DNA from: Nocardioides soli
Lineage (GTDB): Bacteria; Actinomycetota; Actinomycetes; Propionibacteriales; Nocardioidaceae
Direction of reading: 5' to 3'
Assembly: GCF_014191495.1 (NCBI RefSeq)
Contig: NZ_JACHWR010000002.1
Coordinates: 1,550,001-1,614,000 of the forward strand
DNA: 64,000 bases
The notes under the pieces: model-generated
The model's input: only the letters and a program-made list of their open reading frames with translations
Told to the model about the DNA's origin: nothing
Database searches by the model: none
Shown here: piece after piece, positions 1 to 9,608 of the stretch
Layout: each line of letters opens with the position of its first letter
Position numbering within the stretch: position 1 is the stretch's first letter
Position numbers and translations under genes: made by a program

Positions 1-611
1 AGCTCCTGACGGGCCCGGTATCGGCCACCATCGTGGAGCGTGCCTCCGACGCTGACCTGATCGTCCTCGAGCGTCGTGACGCGAGCAAGGTGGATCGGCT
101 CCTGACGATGTCGATCTCGACCCGAGTCGCCGCCCGGGCGGACCGACCCGTGGCCGTCGTACCCAGCGCGTGGCGGTCCGATCCCACCGTGGAACTTCCG
201 GTGACGGTGGGGGTCGATCGTCCGCTGGAGACGCTCGAGCAGGTGGAGACAGCGGCGGGATATGCGCGGATGGCCGGCCGTCCACTCACCGTGTTGCACG
301 CGGTCTGGATCGCGGAGGCCTACCAGGACGCGATCGGTCTCGGACGGGACCGGGAGGAGTGGGTGCGCGAGGCGACCACTCGGGTCGAGCTGGACCTCGC
401 CACGCTGACCGATCGCGAGTCGGTCGACCTCACCACCGACGTGTGCTGGGCACGACCCGTCGACGCCCTGGTTGCGGCCAGCCAGGCCTCGTCACTGCTC
501 GTGCTGAGCCGCCGCGGGGACGGTCACGTCATGCGTGGAGCTCTCGGGGGGATCACGCGTGCGGTGCTACAGCACACACGGTGTCCGGTGCTGATCGTCG
601 ACCGCACCTGA
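1..611 (+). CDS. Tandem universal stress protein, 5'-truncated by the window edge
   Basis: The reading frame is open from base 3, and the codons before the first possible start (GTG at 33) already read like the end of a USP domain. The true start is therefore probably outside the window. What remains is the tail of a first USP fold (DLIVLERRD..., ending in PVAVVPSAW) and a complete second fold from about residue 55 of the visible part, ending in the typical strand CPVLIVDRT. The nucleotide-binding glycine motif of the second fold is degenerate (LSRRGDGHVMRGALGG). USPs of this tandem type are ATP-binding cytoplasmic stress proteins, and they are abundant in the DosR regulon of mycobacteria. 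The gene converges on the CBS-BON gene, with a hairpin between them. Family is confident; the individual function is unknown. Confidence 0.85.
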   Translation, partial: LLTGPVSATIVERASDADLIVLERRDASKVDRLLTMSISTRVAARADRPVAVVPSAWRSDPTVELPVTVGVDRPLETLEQVETAAGYARMAGRPLTVLHAVWIAEAYQDAIGLGRDREEWVREATTRVELDLATLTDRESVDLTTDVCWARPVDALVAASQASSLLVLSRRGDGHVMRGALGGITRAVLQHTRCPVLIVDRT

Positions 612-687
612 TCCCGTGTCGTCCGTGAGCGGCGTCCGTCACCGGCGCGCCCCGAGCCGCGGCCGTCGTCGGTGGCCGATCGAGGCC

Positions 688-705
688 GTCCCCGACACCG
701 GGGAC
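688..705. terminator. Hairpin between convergent genes
   Basis: GTCCCCG-ACAC-CGGGGAC is a perfect 7-bp inverted repeat with a 4-base loop. It lies between the stop of the USP gene (611) and the stop of the CBS-BON gene (711), so it could terminate transcription from both sides. No U-tract is seen, as is common in high-GC actinobacteria. Confidence 0.5.
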
Positions 706-710
706 TCGGC

Positions 711-1304
711 TCACGCTCGCTCGACACGGACGTCGACCACACCGGCCACGGTGCGGGCAACGACCCGGGCCAAGGACTCCTGTCCGATGTCGGTGGGCCC
801 ACCGATGGTCACGATGCCGTTGTCGATCTGCACCAGCCAGTCGTCGTAGCCGACCGACGCGAGCTTCTGGTGGATGTCCGTTGCGATCGCGGCGTCGTGG
901 CGCGCCAGAGCCCTGACGACGTCGCTGCGGCTGACCATGCCGACGACCTGATCGCCCCGGTCGACGACCGGCAGGCTCTTCGCACCGAGTTCGGTCATCA
1001 GCTCGACGGCGACCGCGACCTCGTCGTCGGGCGCGATCGTGACGGTCGCGCGCGTGTAGACGCTCTCCACGGTCGGCGGAACGACGACCTCGGACGCGGC
1101 CGGCCGGTCGTGCTCACCGGGCGCGCCGCCCACCGCGCTCCTGAGCAGATCGAGCTCGCTCACGATGCCGCGCAACCGGCCGTCGCCATCCACGACGGGC
1201 ATCGCGGAGATCCTGTGGTCGCCGAGCTGACGCAGTGCCTCCCGAACGCTCATGCGGAGCGTCGCGGTGATCGGGTGCGGCGTCATCGCTTCTCGTACCA
1301 ACAT
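711..1304 (-). CDS. CBS-pair protein with C-terminal BON domain
   Basis: 197 residues. Two CBS motifs occupy about residues 7-58 (VREAMTPHPITA..., MPVVDGDGRLRGIVSE) and 80-135 (LPVVDRGDQVVGMVSRSDVV). A BON domain fills about 140-195 (IHQKLASVGYDDWLVQ...GIVTIGG). CBS pairs bind adenine nucleotides and act as energy sensors; BON domains bind membranes or other hydrophobic surfaces. The start at 1304 is set by a GGAGG eight bases upstream; the frame stays open further upstream, but that part has no CBS character. The protein is the counterpart in type, not necessarily the orthologue, of hypoxic response protein 1 (a CBS-pair DosR-regulon member). It is divergent from the response regulator gene at 1580, with about 275 bp between them. 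Confidence 0.85.
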   Translation of the reverse strand: MLVREAMTPHPITATLRMSVREALRQLGDHRISAMPVVDGDGRLRGIVSELDLLRSAVGGAPGEHDRPAASEVVVPPTVESVYTRATVTIAPDDEVAVAVELMTELGAKSLPVVDRGDQVVGMVSRSDVVRALARHDAAIATDIHQKLASVGYDDWLVQIDNGIVTIGGPTDIGQESLARVVARTVAGVVDVRVERA

Positions 1305-1492
1305 CTTCGCCTCCGCTGCTCGATCGGGATCGCCACACTCGGTGGGCGTCGCACCCGACGCGTACGGCGAGCACGGATCTCGGTGTCGAGGTGTCCATGC
1401 CGCTCCCAGGAGCCGACGCACCACGGGCCTGACACTCCGACCGTGGGGCGGCGACGGCCGCAGCACCATGGCAGTCGGACCCCTGGATGCCG

Positions 1493-1504
1493 TGACCTTG
1501 GTCA
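1493..1504. promoter_or_regulatory. Possible regulator site upstream of the DevR-like gene
   Basis: TGACCTTGGTCA is a near-perfect dyad 76 bp before the ATG at 1580, in the divergent promoter region. Together with the flanking bases (GACCTTGGTCAGATGACCA) it matches 17 of 19 positions of the sequence at 34689 ahead of the E1 alpha gene. This suggests a shared binding site, perhaps autoregulatory. The rest of the 1305-1579 gap holds nothing else I could identify. Confidence 0.35.
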
Positions 1505-1579
1505 GATGACCAGTACCCCCGCGACCGATGCCCCGACGACCCGTCGATCGCAGCCTCATCGTGGTCCTACGGTGACCTC

Positions 1580-4091
<2,512 letters not shown>

Positions 4092-5114
4092 TCACCGCTC
4101 GACGGCGAGCACCGCGGAGCCGCTGATCCTTCCAGCGGCCAGGTCGGCCAGCGCACGATCGGCGCTCTCGAACCCGTACGTCGTGACCTTCGGTCGGATC
4201 TCGATCCGTCCGGCGAGCCGGAGCAGCTCCTCGCCGTCGCGCCGCGTGTTGGACGTGACCGACCGGAGGTCCCGCTCCAGGAACAGGTGATCGTGGTACG
4301 TCATCGCCGGGATCGTCGACATATGGATGCCGGCCAGCACGACCGTGCCTCCCGGCCCGACGGCCTCGAGCGCGACCGGGACCAGGTCGCCTGCTGGCGC
4401 GAAGACGATGGCTGCGTCCAGTGCGACGGGCGGTCGGTCGGCCGCCGCGCCGACCCAGGAGGCACCAAGGCGTCGGGCGAGAGCACGATCGCCCTCTCCG
4501 CGCGATGCCACGAACAGCTCGGCGCCCTGGGCGAGGGCGACCTGGGCGGTGAGGTGGGCGCTCGAGCCGAAGCCGTAGACCCCCAGGCGTCCACCCGCGG
4601 GCAGGTTCGTGCGTCGCAGTGCGCGGTAGCCGATGATGCCCGCACACAGGAGCGGGGCCAGGTCGGTGGCGGAGACGTCCTCCGGCAGCCGATAGGCGTA
4701 GGGGGCCGGTACCAGGAGTTGCTCGGCGAAGCCGCCGTCGGCGTCCCACCCCGTGTACGTCGAAGTCGGACAGAGGTTCTCCCTGCCGGCGCGGCACCAA
4801 CGGCACTCGCCGCAAGTGCCCCGCAGCCAGGCGGCCCCGACCCGGTCGCCGACCGCGAAGCGGTCGGTGGCGGACCCGGCGGCAACGACCCGGCCCACCA
4901 CTTGGTGCCCCGGAGTCGTTCTGGGGTGATGCGGCGGCAGATCGCCCTCGGCGAGATGGAGGTCGGTGCGGCAGACGCCGCAGGCCTCCACGGCCACGAG
5001 CAGCTCGTTCCCGGCGGGATCGGGCATGCGCTTCTCCGTCGCGACGAGGGGGCGGGTCGACATGGGGCCAGGTGTCTGCACGACCCAGGCGGTCATGGTC
5101 CGAGAATCGGTCAT
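4092..5114 (-). CDS. Zinc-dependent alcohol dehydrogenase (MDR superfamily)
   Basis: 340 residues. The catalytic zinc site is in [18 protein letters not shown] with the downstream GHQVVGRV; the structural zinc site is the four-cysteine stretch [17 protein letters not shown]. The NAD(P) fold begins at [11 protein letters not shown], with GFGSSA in place of the usual GxGxxG. These features indicate a cytoplasmic alcohol/aldehyde oxidoreductase, close to AdhA-type enzymes with a short, Cys-rich lobe. The chosen start (5114, [10 protein letters not shown]) overlaps the stop of the small membrane protein by ATGA, so the two are probably translationally coupled; a second in-frame ATG lies at 5096. 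The P-type ATPase gene is upstream on the same strand, suggesting a three-gene transcript. The substrate cannot be deduced. Confidence 0.85.
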   Translation of the reverse strand: MTDSRTMTAWVVQTPGPMSTRPLVATEKRMPDPAGNELLVAVEACGVCRTDLHLAEGDLPPHHPRTTPGHQVVGRVVAAGSATDRFAVGDRVGAAWLRGTCGECRWCRAGRENLCPTSTYTGWDADGGFAEQLLVPAPYAYRLPEDVSATDLAPLLCAGIIGYRALRRTNLPAGGRLGVYGFGSSAHLTAQVALAQGAELFVASRGEGDRALARRLGASWVGAAADRPPVALDAAIVFAPAGDLVPVALEAVGPGGTVVLAGIHMSTIPAMTYHDHLFLERDLRSVTSNTRRDGEELLRLAGRIEIRPKVTTYGFESADRALADLAAGRISGSAVLAVER

Positions 5115-5296
5115 GATCCGCTCACGGCCGTGCTCAACGCGATCCGGATCAGGTGTGTGAGGACCTCGCCGACGAGTCCGCCGATCAGGCTGGCGACGAG
5201 CACGAGGACCAGCAGGGAGAGGCCGGCGGCGGCGCCGGGGTGTCGTTCCGTGAACGCGAGGCCTTCGCGCCCGGCGCGGCTCGTGGTGGTGGACAT
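5111..5296 (-). CDS. Small single-pass membrane protein
   Basis: 61 residues with a basic N-terminus ([12 protein letters not shown]) and one long hydrophobic segment (about residues 23-45, [20 protein letters not shown]), followed by a short amphipathic tail. It starts 48 bp after the P-type ATPase stop and ends in an ATGA overlap with the alcohol dehydrogenase start, which supports real translation. A GGAAGG lies about 13 bases upstream. I do not recognise the family. Its position makes a small accessory subunit for the neighbouring ATPase conceivable, but nothing in the sequence proves that. Confidence 0.6.
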   Translation of the reverse strand: MSTTTSRAGREGLAFTERHPGAAAGLSLLVLVLVASLIGGLVGEVLTHLIRIALSTAVSGS

Positions 5297-5344
5297 GGGG
5301 CCACGCTCGCCTTCCTGACGGATGCCGCGCAGGGGCGAGAGTCG

Positions 5345-8053
5345 TCACCGGTTCGGGACCAAGTGCCCGGCCCGGTCGCGGGTCAGACGCCTGGTGCGTC
5401 TGACCCACCGATAGAGCTCATCGACACCCCACACGATGACGGGGAAGCTGGCAAGCACGGCGAGCTCGCGACCGTGTAGGGGGCGGGTTCCGAGAACCGA
5501 CTGGGCGGCCGGCAGGTAGATCGCGGCGGCCGTGACCGTGACCTCGAACGCGATACCGGCCAGCAGGAGCCGGTTGGAGAGCACGCCGATCGCCAGAAGT
5601 GAGACGTGGTCGGTGCGTGCCGCCATCGCCGTACCGATCTGGCAGGCGACGATACCCGCGAAAGTCATCGTGGTGGCCCGCAGGTAGTCGTCGTGGAGTG
5701 CGGTGCCGGGACCGGTCGCGTCGCCGGGCCGCCAGCCGGCGTCGTAGAGGACCCAGAGGAAGCCGGCCATCACGAGGGCGGCCGAGGTCACGCCGAGGAT
5801 GGCCCAGGCGCGCACCAGCATCCGGCCGGTGATGATGCTCTCGCGGCGGTCCCGCGGAGGGCGCGACATGAGGCCGGGCTCGGCCGCCTCGCGTCCGAGC
5901 GCGAGCGCCGGAAGAGTCTCGGTTCCGAGGTCGATCATCAGGATCTGCACGATCGTGAGCCCGAGTGGGATGGCGCCACCGGAGAGGGCGAAGAAGAGGA
6001 AGGGCACGATCTCGGGTACGGCGTGCGCGAAGATGTACAGGATGAACTTGCGCACGTTGTCGTAGACGCGCCGGCCCGCCTGGACCGCGCGGATGATCGT
6101 GGCGAAGTCGTCGTCGGTGAGCACCATGGTGGCTGCTTCGCGCGCCACGTCGGTGCCGCTCCTGCCCATGGCCACGCCGATGTCGGCCTTGCGCAGTGCC
6201 GGGGCGTCGTTGACGCCGTCACCGGTCATGGCGACGACGTGACCGACGTGCTGGAGGCGGTCCGCGATGCGCAGCTTGTCCTCCGGGGCGCTGCGAGCGA
6301 AGACGACCTCGTGGCCGCTCGCGAGCAGCCGATCCACCTCAGTGTCGTCCATCGCCTCGAGCTCGGTGCCCGTGACGATCACCGATCGCCCGGCGTCACC
6401 GATGCCGGCGGAGGCGGCGATGGCGGACGCGGTGCCGCCGTTGTCACCGGTGATGACGTGAATGGTGATGCCGGCTCGGTGCGCCTCCTCGACCGCGTCC
6501 GGGACCGCGTCACGGAGTGGGTCCGACAACACGGCGAAGCCGATCAGGACGAGCTCCTGCTCCACCTGTGCCCGGTCCGGCACGTCGCCCGGCGGTGGCA
6601 GCTCGCGTTGGGCGCAGGCGATGATGCGCAGACCTCGCCCGGCCAGCTCGTTCAGCCGCTCCAGCAGGCGATCGCGCTCCTCGGCGCTCAGCGGACTGGC
6701 CTCGCCGTCGGGGGTCATGACCGAGACCGACCGGGCGAGCACGGCCTCGGGCGCGCCCTTCGTGAGGATCTGGCTGGTCCGTCGCCGGTCGTCGACCACC
6801 ACCGACATCAGGCGCAGTCGGGGATCGAAGCTGTACGTCGCGTCCCGCCGCTCCGCGCGATTCGCAGCCGTGGCGAGCGAGGACGCGGCGTCGAGGAGGG
6901 CGAGCTCGGTCGGGTCACCGGTCCGTGCCACCGGGTCTGCGGTCGTGCACGATCTCAACACGTGCGCCATCGCCGAACGGACGGGACCATCCGGCGCATG
7001 ACGCGCGGTGGCGTCCCAGATGCTGTGCAGGCTCATCCGGTTCTGGGTCAGGGTCCCGGTCTTGTCCGTACAGATGACGTCTGTGGACCCGAGTGTCTCG
7101 ACGGCGCTGAGCCGCTTGACCAGGCCTCCACGTCGCGCGAGGTCGGCGACGCCGACGGCCAGGGCGAGCGTGATCGTGGGCAGGAGACCCTCGGGCACGT
7201 TGGCCACCAGCAGACCGATGGCGAAGACAGCGGCGTCCGCCACGCTGAGACCGGCCAGCACACCGAGTGGCAGGAAGGCCAGTCCGACTCCGACCGCCAC
7301 CGCGGCGATCAGCCAGGCCACCCGTCGCACCTGACGCTCGAGCGGGCTGGGCTCCTGTGTCGTTCGGCCGCTGAGCCCAGCGATCCGGCCGAGCTCGGTG
7401 CCCATCCCGGTCTCGACGGCGACAGCGAGGCAGTCACCGGTGGTGCACGTCGTCCCGGAGAGCAGCACATCGGTCGAGTCGAGGAGTCGCTGTGTGATCT
7501 CATCGCCGGCTTGGGCAGCTGCTCTCACGACGGGAACCGACTCCCCGGTCACCGCCGAGAGGTCGACCTCGACGGCGCCCGACAGGATCTTCGCATCCGC
7601 GCAGACGGCGTCGCCCTCGCCGAACACGACGAGATCGCCGGGCACCACCGCACGTGCTTCGATACGGTTCCGGCGTCCGTCCCTGACGACGAGTGCGTGG
7701 GGCGGCAGGTAGGCGCTGAGGGCGGCCACGGCGTGCTCGGCGTGGCGCTCCTGGAGCAGCGCGAGCGCCGCGTTGAGAGCGATGACGAGCAGGATGGCGA
7801 CCCCGAGGGTGACCGCGCCGGTCAGAAAGGACAGTGTCGCGGCCAGCCAGAGGAGCAGCGCGAGAGGGTGGATGAGCTGCCTGACCAGCGAGGTCAGCAG
7901 AGACGGCCCCCGATGGACCGCCAGCTCGTTGGGGCCATAGCGGTCGAGACGCGCGTGCGCCTCCTGATCGGTCAGGCCGTCCATCGTGGTGCCGAGTCCT
8001 ACGAGCACGTCCGGAAGCGACCGCACCAGGAGAGAGGGCTCGGCGGCATCCAT
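5345..8053 (-). CDS. P2-type cation-transporting ATPase (PEGLL type)
   Basis: 902 residues with the full P-type ATPase set: N-terminal cation_ATPase_N ([18 protein letters not shown]), TGES at 169-172, phosphorylation site D330 in [11 protein letters not shown], and the hinge [21 protein letters not shown]. About ten membrane segments are expected. The M4 motif is NVPEGLLPT (about 285-293), not the PESLP of Ca2+ pumps. M6 reads [22 protein letters not shown], which recalls the Na+/K+-ATPase (P2C) group. The likely role is ATP-driven efflux or exchange of Na+, K+ or H+ at the plasma membrane; the exact ion is an inference. Start at 8053 (MDAAEPSLL); the Shine-Dalgarno is weak (GGTGG). The frame stays open upstream to 9961, but that part is antisense to real genes. 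Confidence 0.88.
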   Translation of the reverse strand: MDAAEPSLLVRSLPDVLVGLGTTMDGLTDQEAHARLDRYGPNELAVHRGPSLLTSLVRQLIHPLALLLWLAATLSFLTGAVTLGVAILLVIALNAALALLQERHAEHAVAALSAYLPPHALVVRDGRRNRIEARAVVPGDLVVFGEGDAVCADAKILSGAVEVDLSAVTGESVPVVRAAAQAGDEITQRLLDSTDVLLSGTTCTTGDCLAVAVETGMGTELGRIAGLSGRTTQEPSPLERQVRRVAWLIAAVAVGVGLAFLPLGVLAGLSVADAAVFAIGLLVANVPEGLLPTITLALAVGVADLARRGGLVKRLSAVETLGSTDVICTDKTGTLTQNRMSLHSIWDATARHAPDGPVRSAMAHVLRSCTTADPVARTGDPTELALLDAASSLATAANRAERRDATYSFDPRLRLMSVVVDDRRRTSQILTKGAPEAVLARSVSVMTPDGEASPLSAEERDRLLERLNELAGRGLRIIACAQRELPPPGDVPDRAQVEQELVLIGFAVLSDPLRDAVPDAVEEAHRAGITIHVITGDNGGTASAIAASAGIGDAGRSVIVTGTELEAMDDTEVDRLLASGHEVVFARSAPEDKLRIADRLQHVGHVVAMTGDGVNDAPALRKADIGVAMGRSGTDVAREAATMVLTDDDFATIIRAVQAGRRVYDNVRKFILYIFAHAVPEIVPFLFFALSGGAIPLGLTIVQILMIDLGTETLPALALGREAAEPGLMSRPPRDRRESIITGRMLVRAWAILGVTSAALVMAGFLWVLYDAGWRPGDATGPGTALHDDYLRATTMTFAGIVACQIGTAMAARTDHVSLLAIGVLSNRLLLAGIAFEVTVTAAAIYLPAAQSVLGTRPLHGRELAVLASFPVIVWGVDELYRWVRRTRRLTRDRAGHLVPNR

Positions 8054-8133
8054 GCCACCACGCTGATCCGTCGCGCGTGAAGCGGCAATGGTCAACGGTC
8101 CCTTCCCACTCGCTCCGAGATCCCGGCTCTCGG

Positions 8134-8147
8134 TGGCCCGAGGTCCC
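8134..8147. promoter_or_regulatory. DevR-type box candidate between ATPase and membrane protein genes
   Basis: TGGCCCGAGGTCCC matches 12 of 14 bases of the box at 43826 (GGGCCCTAGGTCCC). It ends exactly 58 bp before the ATG at 8205, and 81-94 bp before the divergent P-type ATPase start at 8053. It could serve both directions. Confidence 0.4.
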
Positions 8148-8204
8148 GGGCGACGGGTCGTTCGGCCCTGCAGGCGCGAGAGCGAACGGGAGCACCGTGG
8201 TCGC

Positions 8205-8771
8205 ATGAGGGCATATCGGGGGATCTGGGCCACGGCGATCGCCGGGTCTGCCCTCGCCGCGCTGCTCGCTGGCGGAGCACGGCTGGGCTGGTGGGGCGTG
8301 GCCGGAACGCTGATCGGACTCGCGGTGCTGGGCGGCTCGCTCGCTCTGTCGTGGGTCGAGGGTGAACGTCGTTGGCGGATCGCCGGCAGTTGCGCGAGCT
8401 GGCTCGCACTCACCGGGCTCCTGCTGGTCGGTCTGCCCTGTGCCCTCGGCGGCTGGGGTGTCCTCGTGCTCCTCGGGCTGGCGGTCTCCAGCCCGCCGCT
8501 CCTGGAGCGCGGTGCGAGGTGGCTTCGCGGCCGCAGCTCGGCGGCGACGTCCGACACGCTGGAGCGATGGAGCATTCGTGACCTGGAGCGGCGCTGGCTG
8601 CGCACATCGGAGCAGCTGCGTGACCGTCGCACGCCTCCTGGAGTCGCGCTGCAGCTCGTCTGTGAGCGGGAGCGGCTCCTCGATGCGATCGAGCGCAGCA
8701 ACCCGGGCGAGTTCGCTGCGCGTCTGGCGCGATCGGGCTGGCCGAGCGCCGGGTCGGTCGTGGATCTGTGA
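8205..8771 (+). CDS. Membrane protein of unknown function
   Basis: 188 residues. Roughly the first 110 residues hold three to four hydrophobic helices (WATAIAGSALAALLAGG, WWGVAGTLIGLAVLGGSLAL, WLALTGLLLVGLPCALGGWGVLVLLGLAV). The last 75 residues are charged, probably cytoplasmic and helical (DTLERWSIRDLERRWLRTSEQLRDRR...LVCERERLLDAIER). The start at 8205 has a GGGAG about 12 bases upstream. Similar soluble tails occur in actinobacterial stress-island proteins, but I cannot name a family. It directly precedes the DUF1918 and Hsp20 genes on the same strand, and a DevR-type box lies upstream, so it is probably part of the stress regulon. Confidence 0.65.
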   Translation: MRAYRGIWATAIAGSALAALLAGGARLGWWGVAGTLIGLAVLGGSLALSWVEGERRWRIAGSCASWLALTGLLLVGLPCALGGWGVLVLLGLAVSSPPLLERGARWLRGRSSAATSDTLERWSIRDLERRWLRTSEQLRDRRTPPGVALQLVCERERLLDAIERSNPGEFAARLARSGWPSAGSVVDL

Positions 8772-8791
8772 TGAGACGAAGGAGCAGGAAC

Positions 8792-9010
8792 ATGTATGCG
8801 TTCAGGGGTGACCAGATCGTTACGGGTGGGGGCGCCGGGTCGCCAGCGCGCCGGGCGGAGGTGCTCTCCGGTGATCATGCCGATGGCCATCCGCCGTTCT
8901 GGGTGCGTTGGTCCGATACCGGCGAGGAGACCGTCTGGACGCCGACGGCCGCCGCCGAGGTCGAGCACGCGGGTCCGACGTACCCGCCGGAGTACGAGGA
9001 ACATCGATGA
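8792..9010 (+). CDS. DUF1918 domain protein
   Basis: 72 residues, a single small beta-barrel-like DUF1918 domain: GDQIVTGGG...RRAEVLSGDHADGHPPFWVRWSDTGEETVWTPTAAAEV. The diagnostic core PPxxVRWSDTGxEx is intact. The start at 8792 is fixed by AAGGAG seven to eight bases upstream; an in-frame ATG at 8768 overlaps the preceding stop but lacks a ribosome site. Members of this family occur in the mycobacterial DosR regulon (Rv0569). Function is unknown; the SH3-like fold has been taken to suggest nucleic-acid binding, which is not shown here. A second copy lies at 43939. Confidence 0.85.
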   Translation: MYAFRGDQIVTGGGAGSPARRAEVLSGDHADGHPPFWVRWSDTGEETVWTPTAAAEVEHAGPTYPPEYEEHR

Positions 9011-9029
9011 CCTGGGTCTGTCGTGAGGC

Positions 9030-9050
9030 GGGACCTTCTGCCCTGGGGCC
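9030..9050. promoter_or_regulatory. DevR-type box upstream of the Hsp20 gene
   Basis: GGGACCTTCTGCCC, followed by TGGGGCC, lies 66-86 bp before the Hsp20 ATG. It shares 12 of 14 bases with GGGTCCTTGTGCCC at 34710, and nearly all of its length with the sequence at 41574 ahead of the SQR-like gene. The spacing suits an activator binding near -35 to -60. Confidence 0.45.
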
Positions 9051-9115
9051 GATTGCGGGAGCGCGGTCTGCTGGACGTGACCGACGGTGCCGAGGAAGGA
9101 AGGAGTGAGATCGCC

Positions 9116-9523
9116 ATGAGCACGACCGTTGAGCGCAACGGCCAGTCGTTGGTGGACGAGCTGCGGAACTGGATGGGGCTGGTCGCCAACCCCAGCATCA
9201 GGATCGAGGAGTTCGTCGACGGAGATCGCCGGGTCGTTCGAGCGGACATCCCCGGCGTCGACCCGACCAAGGACATCGAGCTGTCGGTGGACGGGAACGT
9301 GCTGCGTCTGCGCGGAGAGCGCCGTGCCGAGGAGCACGATCTGCACCACACGGAGATCCGGTACGGGAGCTTCGAGCGAGTGGTCTCGATGCCGCCCGGC
9401 ACGACGGCGGAGGACGTGGCCGCGGAGTACGTCGACGGTGTCCTCACCGTCACCATGCCGATGAGGGCTCCGGTCGCCTCGTCGACGATCCCGATCACGC
9501 ATCGGGAGCTGCCGGCCGAGTAG
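9116..9523 (+). CDS. Hsp20/alpha-crystallin small heat shock protein
   Basis: 135 residues. The alpha-crystallin domain spans about 38-125, with RIEEFVDGDRRVVRADIPGVDPTKDIELSVDGNVLRLRGERR and the C-terminal AEYVDGVLTVTMP; the ITHREL end gives an IxI/V-like tail. It is an ATP-independent holdase in the cytoplasm. The start at 9116 follows AAGGAAGGAGTGAG; a longer frame back to 9023 is not homologous. This is the HspX/Acr-type gene expected in a DosR-like island. It is preceded by a DevR-type box and followed by a strong hairpin, so it is probably expressed as its own transcript or with the upstream DUF1918 gene. Confidence 0.9.
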   Translation: MSTTVERNGQSLVDELRNWMGLVANPSIRIEEFVDGDRRVVRADIPGVDPTKDIELSVDGNVLRLRGERRAEEHDLHHTEIRYGSFERVVSMPPGTTAEDVAAEYVDGVLTVTMPMRAPVASSTIPITHRELPAE

Positions 9524-9546
9524 CCGGCGACGAGATGATCGAGGTC

Positions 9547-9578
9547 GTGGCCCCCGTCGCTCGCCCGACGGGGGCCAC
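9547..9578. terminator. Strong hairpin after the Hsp20 gene
   Basis: GTGGCCCCCGTCG and CGACGGGGGCCAC form a perfect 13-bp stem with a six-base loop (CTCGCC). It lies 24 bp past the Hsp20 stop and 31 bp before the next start. It is the clearest intrinsic-type terminator of the window, although it has no T-run. Confidence 0.75.
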
Positions 9579-9608
9579 GGTGCGCACGGGCGGGGAGAGG
9601 CGGTCCGG

